Notes: generated by a model from the sequence alone, not told the origin. 64,000 nt of DNA from JAXLXE01 sp046328115 (GCA_046328115.1 JAXLXE010000004.1:186001-250000); one strand, 5' to 3'; positions 26,086 through 34,817 are shown, numbered from the stretch's first letter. Translations and numbers: made by a program.

Positions 26086-27308
26086 CGGGCGTATTGCCTC
26101 ACGGGCAGGCGCGAGCCGAGGAGGGCCAGCACGGCGCCGCACGCGCCCGCCGCGAACCCAAGCGTACCAAGACTGGTGTAGCCGAAGGTGGTAATGAGCC
26201 AGCCGCCCAGCGTGGCCGCGATGATCCAACCGGCGCTAGCGAAGGTCATGTTCACCCCCATGACGGTCCCACGCACCTGTGCTGGGACGTCCGCGAGCGT
26301 GGCCACGATGGACGGTCGCCCCGTGGCGTTGAGCAGCGTGTACCCAAAGCAGAGCGCCACCGTGATCCACAGGCCGGGGCTCCAGCCGAGCGCGGGCAGC
26401 GCGAGGAGTCCAGCGCCCAGTGACATGCCGGCGAACAGGAGCGGACGAGCGATCACGCGATCGGACAGCCAGCCACCGAGGAGATTGCCGGCGACGTTTG
26501 CGAGGGCATTGATGGCGAGGACGCTCGCGATCACCGAAAGCGGCGTCCCGTAGACGCCGATCAGGAACGTGGCGAGGTACACCGCCACCGAGACGAAGCA
26601 GATCCGCTCCGCGACGGACGCGAACAGCAAGACAATGGTCCGCCCGTCCACCGCTTCGCGTAGGGATCCGCCTGCCGGCCGAGCTTCGACGCGGGCCGCT
26701 CCAGGCACGACCCACCAGACAACGGTGGCCCCGATCAGCGTGGCGATGGCCTCCGCTCCGAGCGCACCGCGCCAGCCCAGGATGCTCCCCACGTAGGTGA
26801 ATGCCGGTACGCCGACCAGAAGGCTCAGCGACTGGCCGGTGAGCACCCAGCCAAGGGCGCTGCCGCGCCGCTCGGCCGGAACACGGTCTGAGACCGCGGC
26901 GAACACGGTGCCGGTGAACGAGCCGCCGCCGATGCCCACGCCCACCTGGGTGAGCAGGCCCAGCAGGTACGTGGGCGCCGCCGCCTGGCCGAAGAGGCAG
27001 AGCCCCAGAATCACGAGGGACGAGACCAGGACCGCCTTGCGGCCGACGCGGTCTGACGCGGCGCCGGCCAGCAGGGCACAGACGCCCCAGGCCACGTTCA
27101 TGATGGAGATGAAGGCCGAGACCTGGACGAGCTCCACCCCCAGATCGCGGGCGATCTCCAGCAGGAATGGCGAGAGAGTGGGACCGGCGCAGCTCGTGAG
27201 GAGCGTGGCAAACGTGAGGGCGGCGAGCATGGCGCGCAGGCCATCGTCGACCGACGTCTCGGCGGGCCCACGCGGCGCGGCCGCGGCGGCCGCGAGCGGT
27301 TGCCGCAT
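26082..27308 (-). CDS. MFS transporter, second of two tandem paralogues
   Basis: The 408-residue, 12-helix transporter starts at ATG 27308, whose first base overlaps the last base of the upstream stop (TGATG), so its translation is coupled to the first copy. The MFS loop motif is present (SDRVGRKAVL). It shares length and many blocks with its upstream neighbour: SCAGPTLSPFLLEIA here versus SCTGVALSPFLLDIS, and GIGGGSFTGTVFAAVSDRVPAERRG versus the matching stretch there. It is probably an importer or exporter of the substrate handled by the oxidoreductases in the same operon. Confidence 0.9.
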   Translation of the reverse strand: MRQPLAAAAAAPRGPAETSVDDGLRAMLAALTFATLLTSCAGPTLSPFLLEIARDLGVELVQVSAFISIMNVAWGVCALLAGAASDRVGRKAVLVSSLVILGLCLFGQAAAPTYLLGLLTQVGVGIGGGSFTGTVFAAVSDRVPAERRGSALGWVLTGQSLSLLVGVPAFTYVGSILGWRGALGAEAIATLIGATVVWWVVPGAARVEARPAGGSLREAVDGRTIVLLFASVAERICFVSVAVYLATFLIGVYGTPLSVIASVLAINALANVAGNLLGGWLSDRVIARPLLFAGMSLGAGLLALPALGWSPGLWITVALCFGYTLLNATGRPSIVATLADVPAQVRGTVMGVNMTFASAGWIIAATLGGWLITTFGYTSLGTLGFAAGACGAVLALLGSRLPVRQYAR

Positions 27309-28534
27309 CAGTCGGCGTAGGCTGGGTTGTCCAGCGGCATCCGGCTGGCGATGACCGCCAGCACGGCACCCGTGAGGCCCACGGCTGACGCGAGCGCGCC
27401 GATCGCCCAGAAGCCGTAGATCCCAAGCAGCACGCCACCGGCCGCCGCGGACGTGATCCAGCCGATGCTCGCGCACGTGATGTTCAGTCCGAGAATGGTG
27501 CCCCTCAGCTCCGCGGGTACCTCGCTGAGAGCGGTCAGAATGGCTGGCCGGCTGGCACCGTTGCCGAACGAGTAGACGAAGCCCACCGCCATGGCGAACG
27601 GCAGCGATATCTGGAGGCCAAGCAACGGCAGCGCGAGCAACGAGGGGATGAGGGTGAGCCGAGAGAACAGGCGCGCGCGGGACCGGACGCGATCGGCGAG
27701 CCGGCCGCCCACCAGATTGCCCGCCAGGTTGCCCAGCGCCACCAGCCCCAGCACGAGCGCGAGATCCCTGAGCTGCACGCCGTACGTGGTGATGAAATAC
27801 GTGGCCAGGTAGACGGCGGACGTGCCGAAGCAGACGCGCTCGCTCACGGCGGCCGCGAACAGCAGGCTGAGCCGCCTGGTGAAGATGTCTCGGAGGCGTG
27901 CCTGTGGTCTGCCCCGCGGATCCGCCGCGAGCGCCACGACCGGCGTGACGACCGCGAGCACGACCAGCGCCATGACCAGCATGGCACCGCCCTGCGCTGT
28001 CAGCGCGCCCCGCCAGCCGCCGTAGGAGCCGATGAACGTCACCAGCGGCACCCCGAGCACGAGCGACAGCGACTGGCCCACGGATATGACCCCAAAGGAC
28101 CGACCGCGCTGCTCGCCCGGGACCCGTTCCGAGACGGCGGCATACACCGTGCCCATGAATGTGCCGCCGCCGACCCCAATCAGTATCTGGCAGGCCGCGG
28201 CCATGGCGTAGCTGCCGGCCGTGGACATCGTGAGGATCGCCGTGCCCATCACCAGCAGCCCCGCGCCGAGAACCGGTCGCCGCCCAAGTCGGTCGGACAG
28301 CCCACCGCCGACCACCGAGGCGATCCCCCAGGGGACCGCGCCGAGCGAGAGCAGATTTGCCACGTAGAACATCTCCACCTGGAGCTCAGCCGAGATGTCA
28401 AGCAGGAACGGCGAGAGCGCAACCCCGGTGCAGGAGATGAGGAACGCGGCCAGGCACAATGTCCACAGCATCACGCTGAGGCGCAACGGGGAGACGGCTG
28501 TGGCGGCGACGGGCGCGCTGGTGATGCTGCTCAC
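27308..28534 (-). CDS. MFS transporter, first of two tandem paralogues
   Basis: The 408-residue, 12-helix protein starts at GTG 28534. The motif GGGLSDRLGRRPVLG marks the loop between helices 2 and 3, and VSERVPGEQRG the equivalent in the middle of the protein. Its stop overlaps the start of the second copy by one base. It lies 60 bp after the Gfo/Idh/MocA oxidoreductase gene. Equal length and block-by-block similarity to the next gene point to tandem duplication. Confidence 0.9.
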   Translation of the reverse strand: MSSITSAPVAATAVSPLRLSVMLWTLCLAAFLISCTGVALSPFLLDISAELQVEMFYVANLLSLGAVPWGIASVVGGGLSDRLGRRPVLGAGLLVMGTAILTMSTAGSYAMAAACQILIGVGGGTFMGTVYAAVSERVPGEQRGRSFGVISVGQSLSLVLGVPLVTFIGSYGGWRGALTAQGGAMLVMALVVLAVVTPVVALAADPRGRPQARLRDIFTRRLSLLFAAAVSERVCFGTSAVYLATYFITTYGVQLRDLALVLGLVALGNLAGNLVGGRLADRVRSRARLFSRLTLIPSLLALPLLGLQISLPFAMAVGFVYSFGNGASRPAILTALSEVPAELRGTILGLNITCASIGWITSAAAGGVLLGIYGFWAIGALASAVGLTGAVLAVIASRMPLDNPAYAD

Positions 28535-28594
28535 GAACCCCAGAGGGTACTCGCCCGGGGCAGCGCGCCGAAAGGCCAGGCTGACAACACCAGG

Positions 28595-29575
28595 TCAGCC
28601 CACGCCGAGGGATCCGGTGGCGCGGAGGAGGGTCTCCTGGACCAACTGGTCATGTTCTGGCGGCCGATCAGGTGGGGCGCCGTCCCGGATGGTGGCCACG
28701 AAGGCCGCGAGCTCACGCTCGTAGAGCTGTTGGCGCGAGACCTCCGGCAAGACCATGAGATGCTCGCCCTGAGCGAATGCTCCCCACGGTCGCTCAAACA
28801 CCAGGCGCAGGCTCCGGCCGGGATCGAACGGCTCGGTCACGACGCCGCCGAGCGTGCCGTGGACTTCGAAACGGCGCGCCAGCGGGCGCGCCTCCATGGC
28901 GGCGATGTCGATGATGGCGAGTGCCTTCTCGAATTCCAGAACGGCCACCGTGTTGTCCGCATACGCGGGGACGGTGGGTGTGGCGTCATTTCGGAGCACG
29001 GTGGTGATCTTCTGGGGCCGGCCCAGCAACCAGACGATCTGGTCGATCATGTGCCCGGCCAGGTCATACAGAATGCCGCCGCGGTGGACGCTCTGGACCC
29101 GCCGTGCGGCCTCGTCTATGTGGGTGGACATGTGTGCCCGGATCTGGAAGACGTCCCCGAACGCGCCGGCTCGGGCGAGCGAGGCGACCTGGGCGAAGCC
29201 GGGCTGGTAGCGGAACATGTAGCCCATCTGGACCTGGAGCCCGCGCTGCGCTGCCACGCGCATGAGCTCCTGATAGGCCGGCCAGTCCTCGCCGGCCGGC
29301 TTGTCGAACCAGATGTGCTTGCCGGCGTCCACGGCTGCGCGGGCCATGGGCAGGCTCTCGTCGTTGCGCCCCTCGATCGCCAAAGCGACCACCGCCGGAT
29401 CGCGCAGCAGGACGTCCGCCGAATCCACCCAGCGAGCACCAAGATACCGCTCGTCTCGCGCGGCACGGTCTGGCTCCCAGATGCCGGCGATCTCCACGTC
29501 TGGCGAAGCACGGAGGGCCAACCACTTGCCAAGGGCGTGGCCATGTTTAGTGCCGATCTGCCCGACTCGGATCAA
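28595..29575 (-). CDS. Gfo/Idh/MocA-family oxidoreductase
   Basis: The N-terminal Rossmann fold begins directly with IRVGQIGTKHGH, which favours the TTG at 29575; an upstream TTG at 29620 with GAGGAG before it would add 15 residues and overlap the preceding gene. The EKP-like catalytic motif is modified to DKPAGEDW (about residue 95), with a WLLGRPQKI segment and HMIDQIVWLL after it. About 326 residues, NAD(P)-dependent. It probably acts on a sugar, inositol or a related polyol. It belongs to a minus-strand operon with an MDR dehydrogenase and two MFS transporters. Confidence 0.88.
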   Translation of the reverse strand: MIRVGQIGTKHGHALGKWLALRASPDVEIAGIWEPDRAARDERYLGARWVDSADVLLRDPAVVALAIEGRNDESLPMARAAVDAGKHIWFDKPAGEDWPAYQELMRVAAQRGLQVQMGYMFRYQPGFAQVASLARAGAFGDVFQIRAHMSTHIDEAARRVQSVHRGGILYDLAGHMIDQIVWLLGRPQKITTVLRNDATPTVPAYADNTVAVLEFEKALAIIDIAAMEARPLARRFEVHGTLGGVVTEPFDPGRSLRLVFERPWGAFAQGEHLMVLPEVSRQQLYERELAAFVATIRDGAPPDRPPEHDQLVQETLLRATGSLGVG

Positions 29576-29591
29576 CGGGTTTCCGCGCGCG

Positions 29592-30608
29592 TCAGCCGGC
29601 CCACTGCAGCAGGACTCCAAAGAACTCCTCGCGACTCGCGGTGAGCCGCTGGTACATGGTTGGGCCCTCGTCGCCCGCCACGCGGTGGCTGATCAGTGGC
29701 TCCAGCTTGAGCGTGCCGTCCGCGATCATCTCCAGCGCCAGACGGCGGTTGTTCTCCGCGGTCCAGCGGTGGTAGATGGTCTCCACGGGCGGGGCCGTGC
29801 GCATGTGCGCGCCGATGACGGTGACGCCGTTGAGGTGCACGTCCGTGTACGGGTCGAACTGCTCCACCAGGCCGCGGGTGGAGCCCAACAGGATGAGGCG
29901 ACCGCCGAAGGTCACCAGGCGGGCGGCGGGATTGAACGCCAGGGGTGAACCGGTGGCCTCGAAGACGGCATCGAAGTCTGGCCGACCCATCGTGGCTTCC
30001 AGAGCGGTCCGAACGTCACCGTCGCTTGGGTCCACGCCGAACGACGCACCCAGGCTGATGCCGAGCTCGCGCCGGCGCTCGATGGGGTCAATGGTGACGA
30101 CAGGGCGGCCGCCGCTGAGGCGGGAGAGCTGGAGGGCAAGCTGGCCAATGAGCCCGGCGCCGACCACTGCAACGCGGTCGCCAAGCTGGAGCTTGGCCAG
30201 GCGCACGGCGTTCATCACGATGAGGCAGAGCGTGGTCATGGCGGCGTGATCGAATGAGACCGCGTCCGGGATCCGCACGAAGCGGGAGGCCTCCACGGAC
30301 GCGCAGGAGGCGTGGGGTCCCCAGCCGCAGACGCGATCGCCTGGGGCGAAGGTCGTGACGCCTTCCCCAACGGCTTTCACCACGCCGGCCAGCGAGTAGC
30401 CAGGCACGTACGGATCATTTCGCCAGTCAGGGTTGGCGGCGGAGCGGTACGTGGTCATCCCGCGGAAGTTGGCGATCTCGGTTCCGGCGGAGATGGCGGT
30501 GGTGCGCGCCTCCACCAGGATGTGCCCTGGTGGAGGCGCGTCCGCCACCTCGTACGTCTCGAGCTCCATGGAGAGGGGGGCGTAGGCGGCGAGTCTGAGT
30601 GCACGCAT
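29592..30608 (-). CDS. medium-chain (MDR) zinc-type alcohol dehydrogenase family protein
   Basis: The 338-residue protein has the GroES-like N-terminal domain (GHILVEARTTAISAGTE, VPGYSLAGVVKAVGEGVTTFAPGDRV) and a Rossmann domain with VVGAGLIGQLALQLSRL. The classical catalytic Cys near residue 40 is replaced by Ser-Ala-Gly-Thr-Glu, as in subfamilies that lack the usual zinc site. It oxidises or reduces an alcohol/carbonyl with NAD(P). It is encoded 35 bp after the solute-binding protein and probably serves the same pathway. Confidence 0.88.
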   Translation of the reverse strand: MRALRLAAYAPLSMELETYEVADAPPPGHILVEARTTAISAGTEIANFRGMTTYRSAANPDWRNDPYVPGYSLAGVVKAVGEGVTTFAPGDRVCGWGPHASCASVEASRFVRIPDAVSFDHAAMTTLCLIVMNAVRLAKLQLGDRVAVVGAGLIGQLALQLSRLSGGRPVVTIDPIERRRELGISLGASFGVDPSDGDVRTALEATMGRPDFDAVFEATGSPLAFNPAARLVTFGGRLILLGSTRGLVEQFDPYTDVHLNGVTVIGAHMRTAPPVETIYHRWTAENNRRLALEMIADGTLKLEPLISHRVAGDEGPTMYQRLTASREEFFGVLLQWAG

Positions 30609-30643
30609 GACGGGTTAGCTCCGTGCGGGCCGCGGCCGGCGGG

Positions 30644-32434
30644 TCACTTGTCGAGCCAGGCCGTATCCAGGCGACCCCACTCCACGTGGACCCGCTGGTC
30701 CATAGCCATACCCTTCACGTAGCTCTGCCACATTGGCGAGTGCGCGCAGAAGCCGATCAGGAAGAAGGGCGGATCTTCATCCAGGATGTCCATGCCCTGG
30801 TTGAAGAGCGCCTTTCGCTTGGTCTCGTCTGGCTCCGTGTTGAGCTGGTCGATGACGGCGTCCAGCTTGGGGTTGGAGTATTGCGACCAGTTGAACGAGC
30901 TACCCGTCTTGAGGTGCGAGGTCCACAGCACCGTGGGGTCGATGTAGTTGGACTGGAACGCGCCCTCCAGCAGCATGTGCCAGTTGCGGTTCTTGTACTC
31001 CTCGGACAGCAGGCCCCGCTCCACAACCCGAATCGTGCTCTTGATGTTAAGGGTCCGCAAGAGCTGGTCCTGGAACGCCGGCGTATTGATCTCTGACCAC
31101 TGGGCCACGGATGGCGTGACGATGTCGATACCGTCGAATCCGTTGGCGTAGCCCGCATCCGCCATCAGCTTCTTGGCGGTGGCGATGTCCTCATCCTTCT
31201 GCTCGCGGTAGCCCGGCATCTTCTCTAGCTGATCCTTGGGGGTGGAGAAGGATGAGGCGTAGGGCATCCAGCGGCTGAGGAAGACCGGCTCCTGGGTGGA
31301 GAGCGCCTTGAACATGTCCTGGCGCTTGACCGCAAGGTGGATCGCCCGTCGCACGCGCGGATCATCCAGCGGCTTCTTCTTGTTGTTGAGCATGACGGTG
31401 TGCGAGTTGAGGCAGGGCACCTGGACGCCGCCGATCTCCTTGCGCTTGACGCCCTCCTCCCAGACCTGCGGCGACACGTTCCAGGAGAAGCTGGCCTGGT
31501 CTGAGAGCACGGCCGTGCCGCGGTCTGGCCAGGCTGGCACGTGGAGCATCTCCAGCTCATCGAGATACGGCAGGTTGGGGTTCCAGTAGCTGGGGTTCTT
31601 GGTGAAGAGCCAGCGCTCGCCGGTCTTGTGGTCCTTGAACACCCAGGGGCCGGTGCCGGGCGCCAACACCTTCCGGAGGTCCTGGTTGTTCTCTGTGAGC
31701 GCCTTCTTGGGGTAGACGATCATCGAAGGGGACGCGATAACTTCCAGGAACGGCGTCCAGGGGTTCTTGAGCGTGAACTTGACGGTCTTGGGATCAACCG
31801 CTTCTACCTTATCGACCGGAGCGAGCTCATCCTTGAACACGCTGACGACGCCCTGGGGCGGCTGGATGATCCGCATGAAAGTGGCCACAACGTCATCAGC
31901 CGTGAACGGCGTGCCATCATGAAATTTCACGCCCTCACGCAGGCTAAACGTGTAGGCCTTGCCATCGGGCGAGACCTCCCACTTGGTGGCCAGCATCGGG
32001 ACGTAACCCCGCAGTCCGGTGGCCAGGTTCTTGGTGATCAGCGGATCGTAGAGCTGAATTAAGACGTTGTTGTTCGCGCCCTGGTGAATGTCCATGTGTG
32101 CGGTGGTGGCGCCCCAGGCGGTGATGAGCTTCCCGCCCTTCTTGGGGTTCGGTTCAGCGGCCTTCATCATCTGGCCCGCGTCAGCCGGGGCCTGGGGCTT
32201 TGCCGTGGGCTGGACGACGGGAACAGGCGCGACGGTCGCCGGTGGTGCCGCGGCGGCCGCAGGCTTGGCCTCAGCGGCGGGGGCGGCCGGCTTTGACTCA
32301 GCCGGCTTCGCTGGGGCCGGTGTCGCGGCCGGCGAACACGCGGCCAGAAGCGAGGAGAAGCTGGCGGTACCGGAAGCCAGCAGCGCCAGCTTGAGCGCGG
32401 CACGACGATGGACGCGGTGAGCGAGACCAGTCAT
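30644..32434 (-). CDS. ABC transporter family 5 solute-binding lipoprotein
   Basis: The 596-residue protein starts at ATG 32434 with GGAGG upstream. The signal has a twin-arginine (HRRAALKLALLAS) and the lipobox LLAAC, followed by a long Pro/Ala-rich tether. The body matches family 5 (oligopeptide/nickel type) binding proteins: KWEVSPDGKAYTFSLREGVKFHDGTPFTADDV, then PDDPRVRRAIHLAVKR-like text and DEDPPFFLI near the end. No permease or ATPase gene is adjacent, so it must use components encoded elsewhere. It heads the operon that continues with the two dehydrogenases and two MFS transporters. Confidence 0.92.
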   Translation of the reverse strand: MTGLAHRVHRRAALKLALLASGTASFSSLLAACSPAATPAPAKPAESKPAAPAAEAKPAAAAAPPATVAPVPVVQPTAKPQAPADAGQMMKAAEPNPKKGGKLITAWGATTAHMDIHQGANNNVLIQLYDPLITKNLATGLRGYVPMLATKWEVSPDGKAYTFSLREGVKFHDGTPFTADDVVATFMRIIQPPQGVVSVFKDELAPVDKVEAVDPKTVKFTLKNPWTPFLEVIASPSMIVYPKKALTENNQDLRKVLAPGTGPWVFKDHKTGERWLFTKNPSYWNPNLPYLDELEMLHVPAWPDRGTAVLSDQASFSWNVSPQVWEEGVKRKEIGGVQVPCLNSHTVMLNNKKKPLDDPRVRRAIHLAVKRQDMFKALSTQEPVFLSRWMPYASSFSTPKDQLEKMPGYREQKDEDIATAKKLMADAGYANGFDGIDIVTPSVAQWSEINTPAFQDQLLRTLNIKSTIRVVERGLLSEEYKNRNWHMLLEGAFQSNYIDPTVLWTSHLKTGSSFNWSQYSNPKLDAVIDQLNTEPDETKRKALFNQGMDILDEDPPFFLIGFCAHSPMWQSYVKGMAMDQRVHVEWGRLDTAWLDK

Positions 32435-32944
32435 GGAAAGCCTCCAACACAACGACGTGACCGGAAGACGTGGCCCGTACGGCCGGGGGAAGACTAGCAC
32501 GATGGGGCGACGCCGTGCGGCGGCACGCGGGGGTGCGCCCGGATGTTGGCGGTGTTTCGTTTCGGCTTCCCAAGCTGGGGGGGTTGAACCCTCCGTCGCC
32601 CTGGACGCCGGCTAGACGCACCTTCCCCGCTCCTGAGCGGCGGCTGGCTCCACGTCCGCGGCTCTCGGCTCTGCGGTGGCTACGACCACGCCCGTGCTGG
32701 CTCCCCACTCATGCTGGCGTGCTCCGCCTGAGGCGTGCGTGGCGCCCCTTCCGATCGGGTCGAGCGCGCCGGAGTCGGGTGCACAGTATGTGGTGCAGCA
32801 ACGCATGACGCGGGCCGGGACGCGCTCGTCGGCGGCGGGTGATCGCGCGATGCTCGCGCCCCGCGCGTTACTCCGTTGGCGACCAGTTGCTCAGTCGACA
32901 CTCTTCACGAGCACCCAACCACCCTGCTGATTGTGTGTCGAATG
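32435..32944. other. intergenic region upstream of the toxin-antitoxin module
   Basis: About 510 bp without a convincing gene. It contains the upstream control region of the minus-strand binding-protein gene, one copy of a 25-bp direct repeat (32554-32578), and GC-rich text with no protein-like frame. The base pattern TTCCCAA flanked by complementary bases followed by a GGTTGAACC-like stretch recalls part of a tRNA, but no full cloverleaf can be drawn. Confidence 0.4.
32554..32578 (+). repeat. left copy of an imperfect 25-bp direct repeat flanking the AbrB-PIN module
   Basis: This copy and the one at 33797-33821 agree at 22 of 25 positions; both contain the core CTTCCCAA. They bracket the toxin-antitoxin genes at a distance of 1.24 kb. 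The core matches the anticodon loop of a tRNA-Gly(CCC), so the repeats may be tRNA-derived integration scars. This is an inference only. Confidence 0.5.
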
Positions 32945-32970
32945 AGTCATACAATAAGGTAAGTATGACT
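32945..32970 (+). promoter_or_regulatory. palindromic operator over the -10 box of the AbrB-PIN module
   Basis: AGTCATAC (32945-32952) and GTATGACT (32963-32970) form a perfect 8-bp inverted repeat with a 10-nt spacer. A good -10 box TACAAT (32950-32955) starts inside the left arm, and the first ATG of the antitoxin (32965) is inside the right arm. Antitoxins of this kind repress their own promoter, and this position is ideal for that. Confidence 0.65.
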
Positions 32971-33279
32971 TTCGGAGACTTGCCAACCATGCCAGTGCGC
33001 AAGGAGCCGAGCAGGCTCGTCCGCGTCCAGGAGAAGGGCCAGGTCACCCTGCCGACCGAGTTCCGACGCCGGCTCGGCCTGAAGAAGGGCGACGTCGTCG
33101 CCGTGGTCGAGACCCCGGACGGTTTGCTGATCACCCCCCAGGAGGCCGTCGCTGTGCGCGCTCTCGAGCGGATCGGAGCCGCCCTCAAGGAACAGGGGCT
33201 CTCGCTCGACGAGTTGATCGACGCGGGCCGTGAGGAGCGCGGCGCGTTGATCAAGGAGCGCTATGGCCTCAGCGAGTGA
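32965..33279 (+). CDS. AbrB/MazE-type antitoxin
   Basis: The 104-residue protein begins at ATG 32965 (AAGG upstream); ATG 32989 is also possible, and if transcription starts near 32962 it would have the better leader. The swapped-hairpin AbrB domain reads RLVRVQEKGQVTLPTEFRRRLGLKKGD and continues to LLITP. The C-terminal half is helical and probably blocks the toxin (LDELIDAGREERGALIKERYGLSE). The toxin gene overlaps its 3' end by 17 bp, a usual antitoxin-first order. Confidence 0.88.
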   Translation: MTFGDLPTMPVRKEPSRLVRVQEKGQVTLPTEFRRRLGLKKGDVVAVVETPDGLLITPQEAVAVRALERIGAALKEQGLSLDELIDAGREERGALIKERYGLSE

Positions 33280-33733
33280 CCCGCGCCCGCGGGTGCTCAT
33301 CGACTCCAGCGTCTTACTCGCCGGATCGCCCTCTTCGACTGGCACCGCTCGCGACCTGTTGCTCGCGGGAGTCCGCGGCGACATCCTGCGGTTCGTCAGT
33401 CCGTTGGTCCCGGCCGAGACCGAGCGCAACCTGCACCGAAAGGCACCGGCTGGCCTTCCCGCCTTCCGAGAGTTTCGCCAACTCCTGGAACAACATCTTG
33501 TGGATCCGCCGACGGTGCTGGTGCTCCAGGTCGCCCAGCACATCGAGATCAAAGACGCACCGATCGTGGCGGCAGCCATCGTGGCGCGGGCTTCCCACCT
33601 GGTGACGTTCGATCGCAAGCACCTGCTCAGCCACGCCGCGCTGATCAAGCACCACTACCACATCGAGACCGTCATACCCGATGTCGTGCTGGGGTTGCGG
33701 TCGCCAGATCTCCTCCAGCGACCAGACGGCTAA
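33263..33733 (+). CDS. PIN-domain toxin (VapC-like ribonuclease)
   Basis: The 156-residue PIN protein has the acidic cluster visible in order: LIDSSVLLAG (first Asp), VPAETERN (Glu), KDAPIVAAAIV (Asp) and VTFDRKHLL (last Asp). It overlaps the antitoxin gene by 17 bp. It should cleave RNA when freed from the AbrB-type partner. Confidence 0.88.
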   Translation: MASASDPRPRVLIDSSVLLAGSPSSTGTARDLLLAGVRGDILRFVSPLVPAETERNLHRKAPAGLPAFREFRQLLEQHLVDPPTVLVLQVAQHIEIKDAPIVAAAIVARASHLVTFDRKHLLSHAALIKHHYHIETVIPDVVLGLRSPDLLQRPDG

Positions 33734-33796
33734 CGACCACCCATCCTCGCCCCCCAGGCGGTCGCGCCGCACACGTCGCGACCGGAAGCTGTCGCA

Positions 33797-33821
33797 GTTT
33801 CGCTTCGTCTTCCCAAACTGG
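33797..33821 (+). repeat. right copy of the imperfect 25-bp direct repeat
   Basis: Matches the copy at 32554-32578 at 22 of 25 positions. In addition, its ends form the inverted pair CAGTTT/AAACTG (33795-33800 and 33815-33820). It lies 60 bp after the toxin stop. Confidence 0.5.
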
Positions 33822-33872
33822 CGGTCTTAGGCCTCCCGATGTCCTTCGGGCGCACTTGCTCGCGGACCAGGC

Positions 33873-33908
33873 TTGACTCACGGTTATTATCTGACTATGA
33901 TCAGATAA
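33873..33908 (+). promoter_or_regulatory. promoter and MarR-type operator, leaderless start
   Basis: TTGACT (33873-33878), 17 bp and TATGAT (33896-33901) form a near-consensus promoter. A perfect 8-bp inverted repeat, TTATCTGA (33887-33894) and TCAGATAA (33901-33908), covers the -10 box and ends at the base before the ATG. Transcription should start at or beside the A of that ATG, giving a leaderless message. The operator fits autoregulation by the MarR domain encoded next. Confidence 0.7.
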
Positions 33909-34817
33909 ATGGACGCGGGCGCCATCCCCCAGGTCAGGCGGTTCAACCGCATCGTCGTCGAGCGTATTGGCGCGCTCGGCGACAAGTTCCTGGGTCGCGC
34001 CAGGCCCATGGGCGAGACGCGGACCCTCTGGGAGATCGGGCCGGAAGGCGTGCAGGTGCGCGCGCTGCGCGCGCGGCTGGGTCTCGACTCGGGCTACGCC
34101 ACCCGCTTGCTGCAATCGCTCGAGCGGCAGGGTCTGGTGCGGGTGGAGACCAGCGGGGCTGATCGACGGGTGCGGGTGGCGCGCCTGACCGAGGCGGGAC
34201 TAGAAGAGCGCGCGGAGATCGACCGGCTGTCAGACGACGTGGCGAGCGGCGTGCTGGCGCCGCTGAGTGAGGGACAACGCGAGCGGCTGGTCTCGGCGAT
34301 GGCTGAGGTGGAGCGGCTGCTCAAAGCGTCCATGGTGCAGTTCGGCGTCGAAGATCCGGGCACGGCGGAGGCCCAGTGGTGCATCCAGCAGTACTACGCG
34401 GAGCTCAGTCGGCGATTCGAAGGAGGGTTCGATCCATCCTTGGCGCGGACGGCCGACGTGCATGAGCTACGGCTACCCGCCGGCCTGCTGACCATCGCCC
34501 GGCTGCGCAACGAGCCAATCGGCTGCGGGGCCCTGAAGCTGCACCCGGACGGCATTGGCGAGATCAAGCGGCTGTGGCTCTCGGGCGAAACGCGCGGCCT
34601 GGGGCTGGGCCGCCGGCTCCTGGCGTTCATTGAGCAGCACGCAGTGGATCACGGGATGCACACCGTGCGGCTAGACACCAATCGAACCCTCCACGAGGCG
34701 ATCGCGCTTTACCGCTCCACGGGCTACTTCGAAGTGGCGCCGTTCAACGACGAGCCGTACGCACACCACTGGTTCGAGAAACGGCTTCGAATGGCCATTC
34801 CGCCAGAACCGGCATGA
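33909..34817 (+). CDS. MarR-type regulator fused to a GNAT acetyltransferase
   Basis: The 302-residue protein has residues 1-150 as a MarR winged helix (RTLWEIGPEGVQVRALRARLGLDSGYATRLLQSLERQGLVRVE, then GADRRVRVARLTEAG). Residues about 155-295 form a GNAT domain whose acetyl-CoA loop reads RGLGLGRRLL, followed by RLDTNRTLHEAIALYRSTGYFEV. Such fusions acetylate an unknown metabolite or protein and bind DNA. ATG 33909 directly follows a palindromic operator and has no ribosome binding site. Its stop overlaps the next start (ATGA). Confidence 0.92.
   Translation: MDAGAIPQVRRFNRIVVERIGALGDKFLGRARPMGETRTLWEIGPEGVQVRALRARLGLDSGYATRLLQSLERQGLVRVETSGADRRVRVARLTEAGLEERAEIDRLSDDVASGVLAPLSEGQRERLVSAMAEVERLLKASMVQFGVEDPGTAEAQWCIQQYYAELSRRFEGGFDPSLARTADVHELRLPAGLLTIARLRNEPIGCGALKLHPDGIGEIKRLWLSGETRGLGLGRRLLAFIEQHAVDHGMHTVRLDTNRTLHEAIALYRSTGYFEVAPFNDEPYAHHWFEKRLRMAIPPEPA

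Noticed and set aside
32554..32600. Possible tRNA-Gly (CTTCCCAA anticodon-like loop and GGTTGAACC)
   Set aside because: No acceptor stem or D-arm can be drawn and the T-loop is not canonical; at most it is a tRNA-derived fragment.
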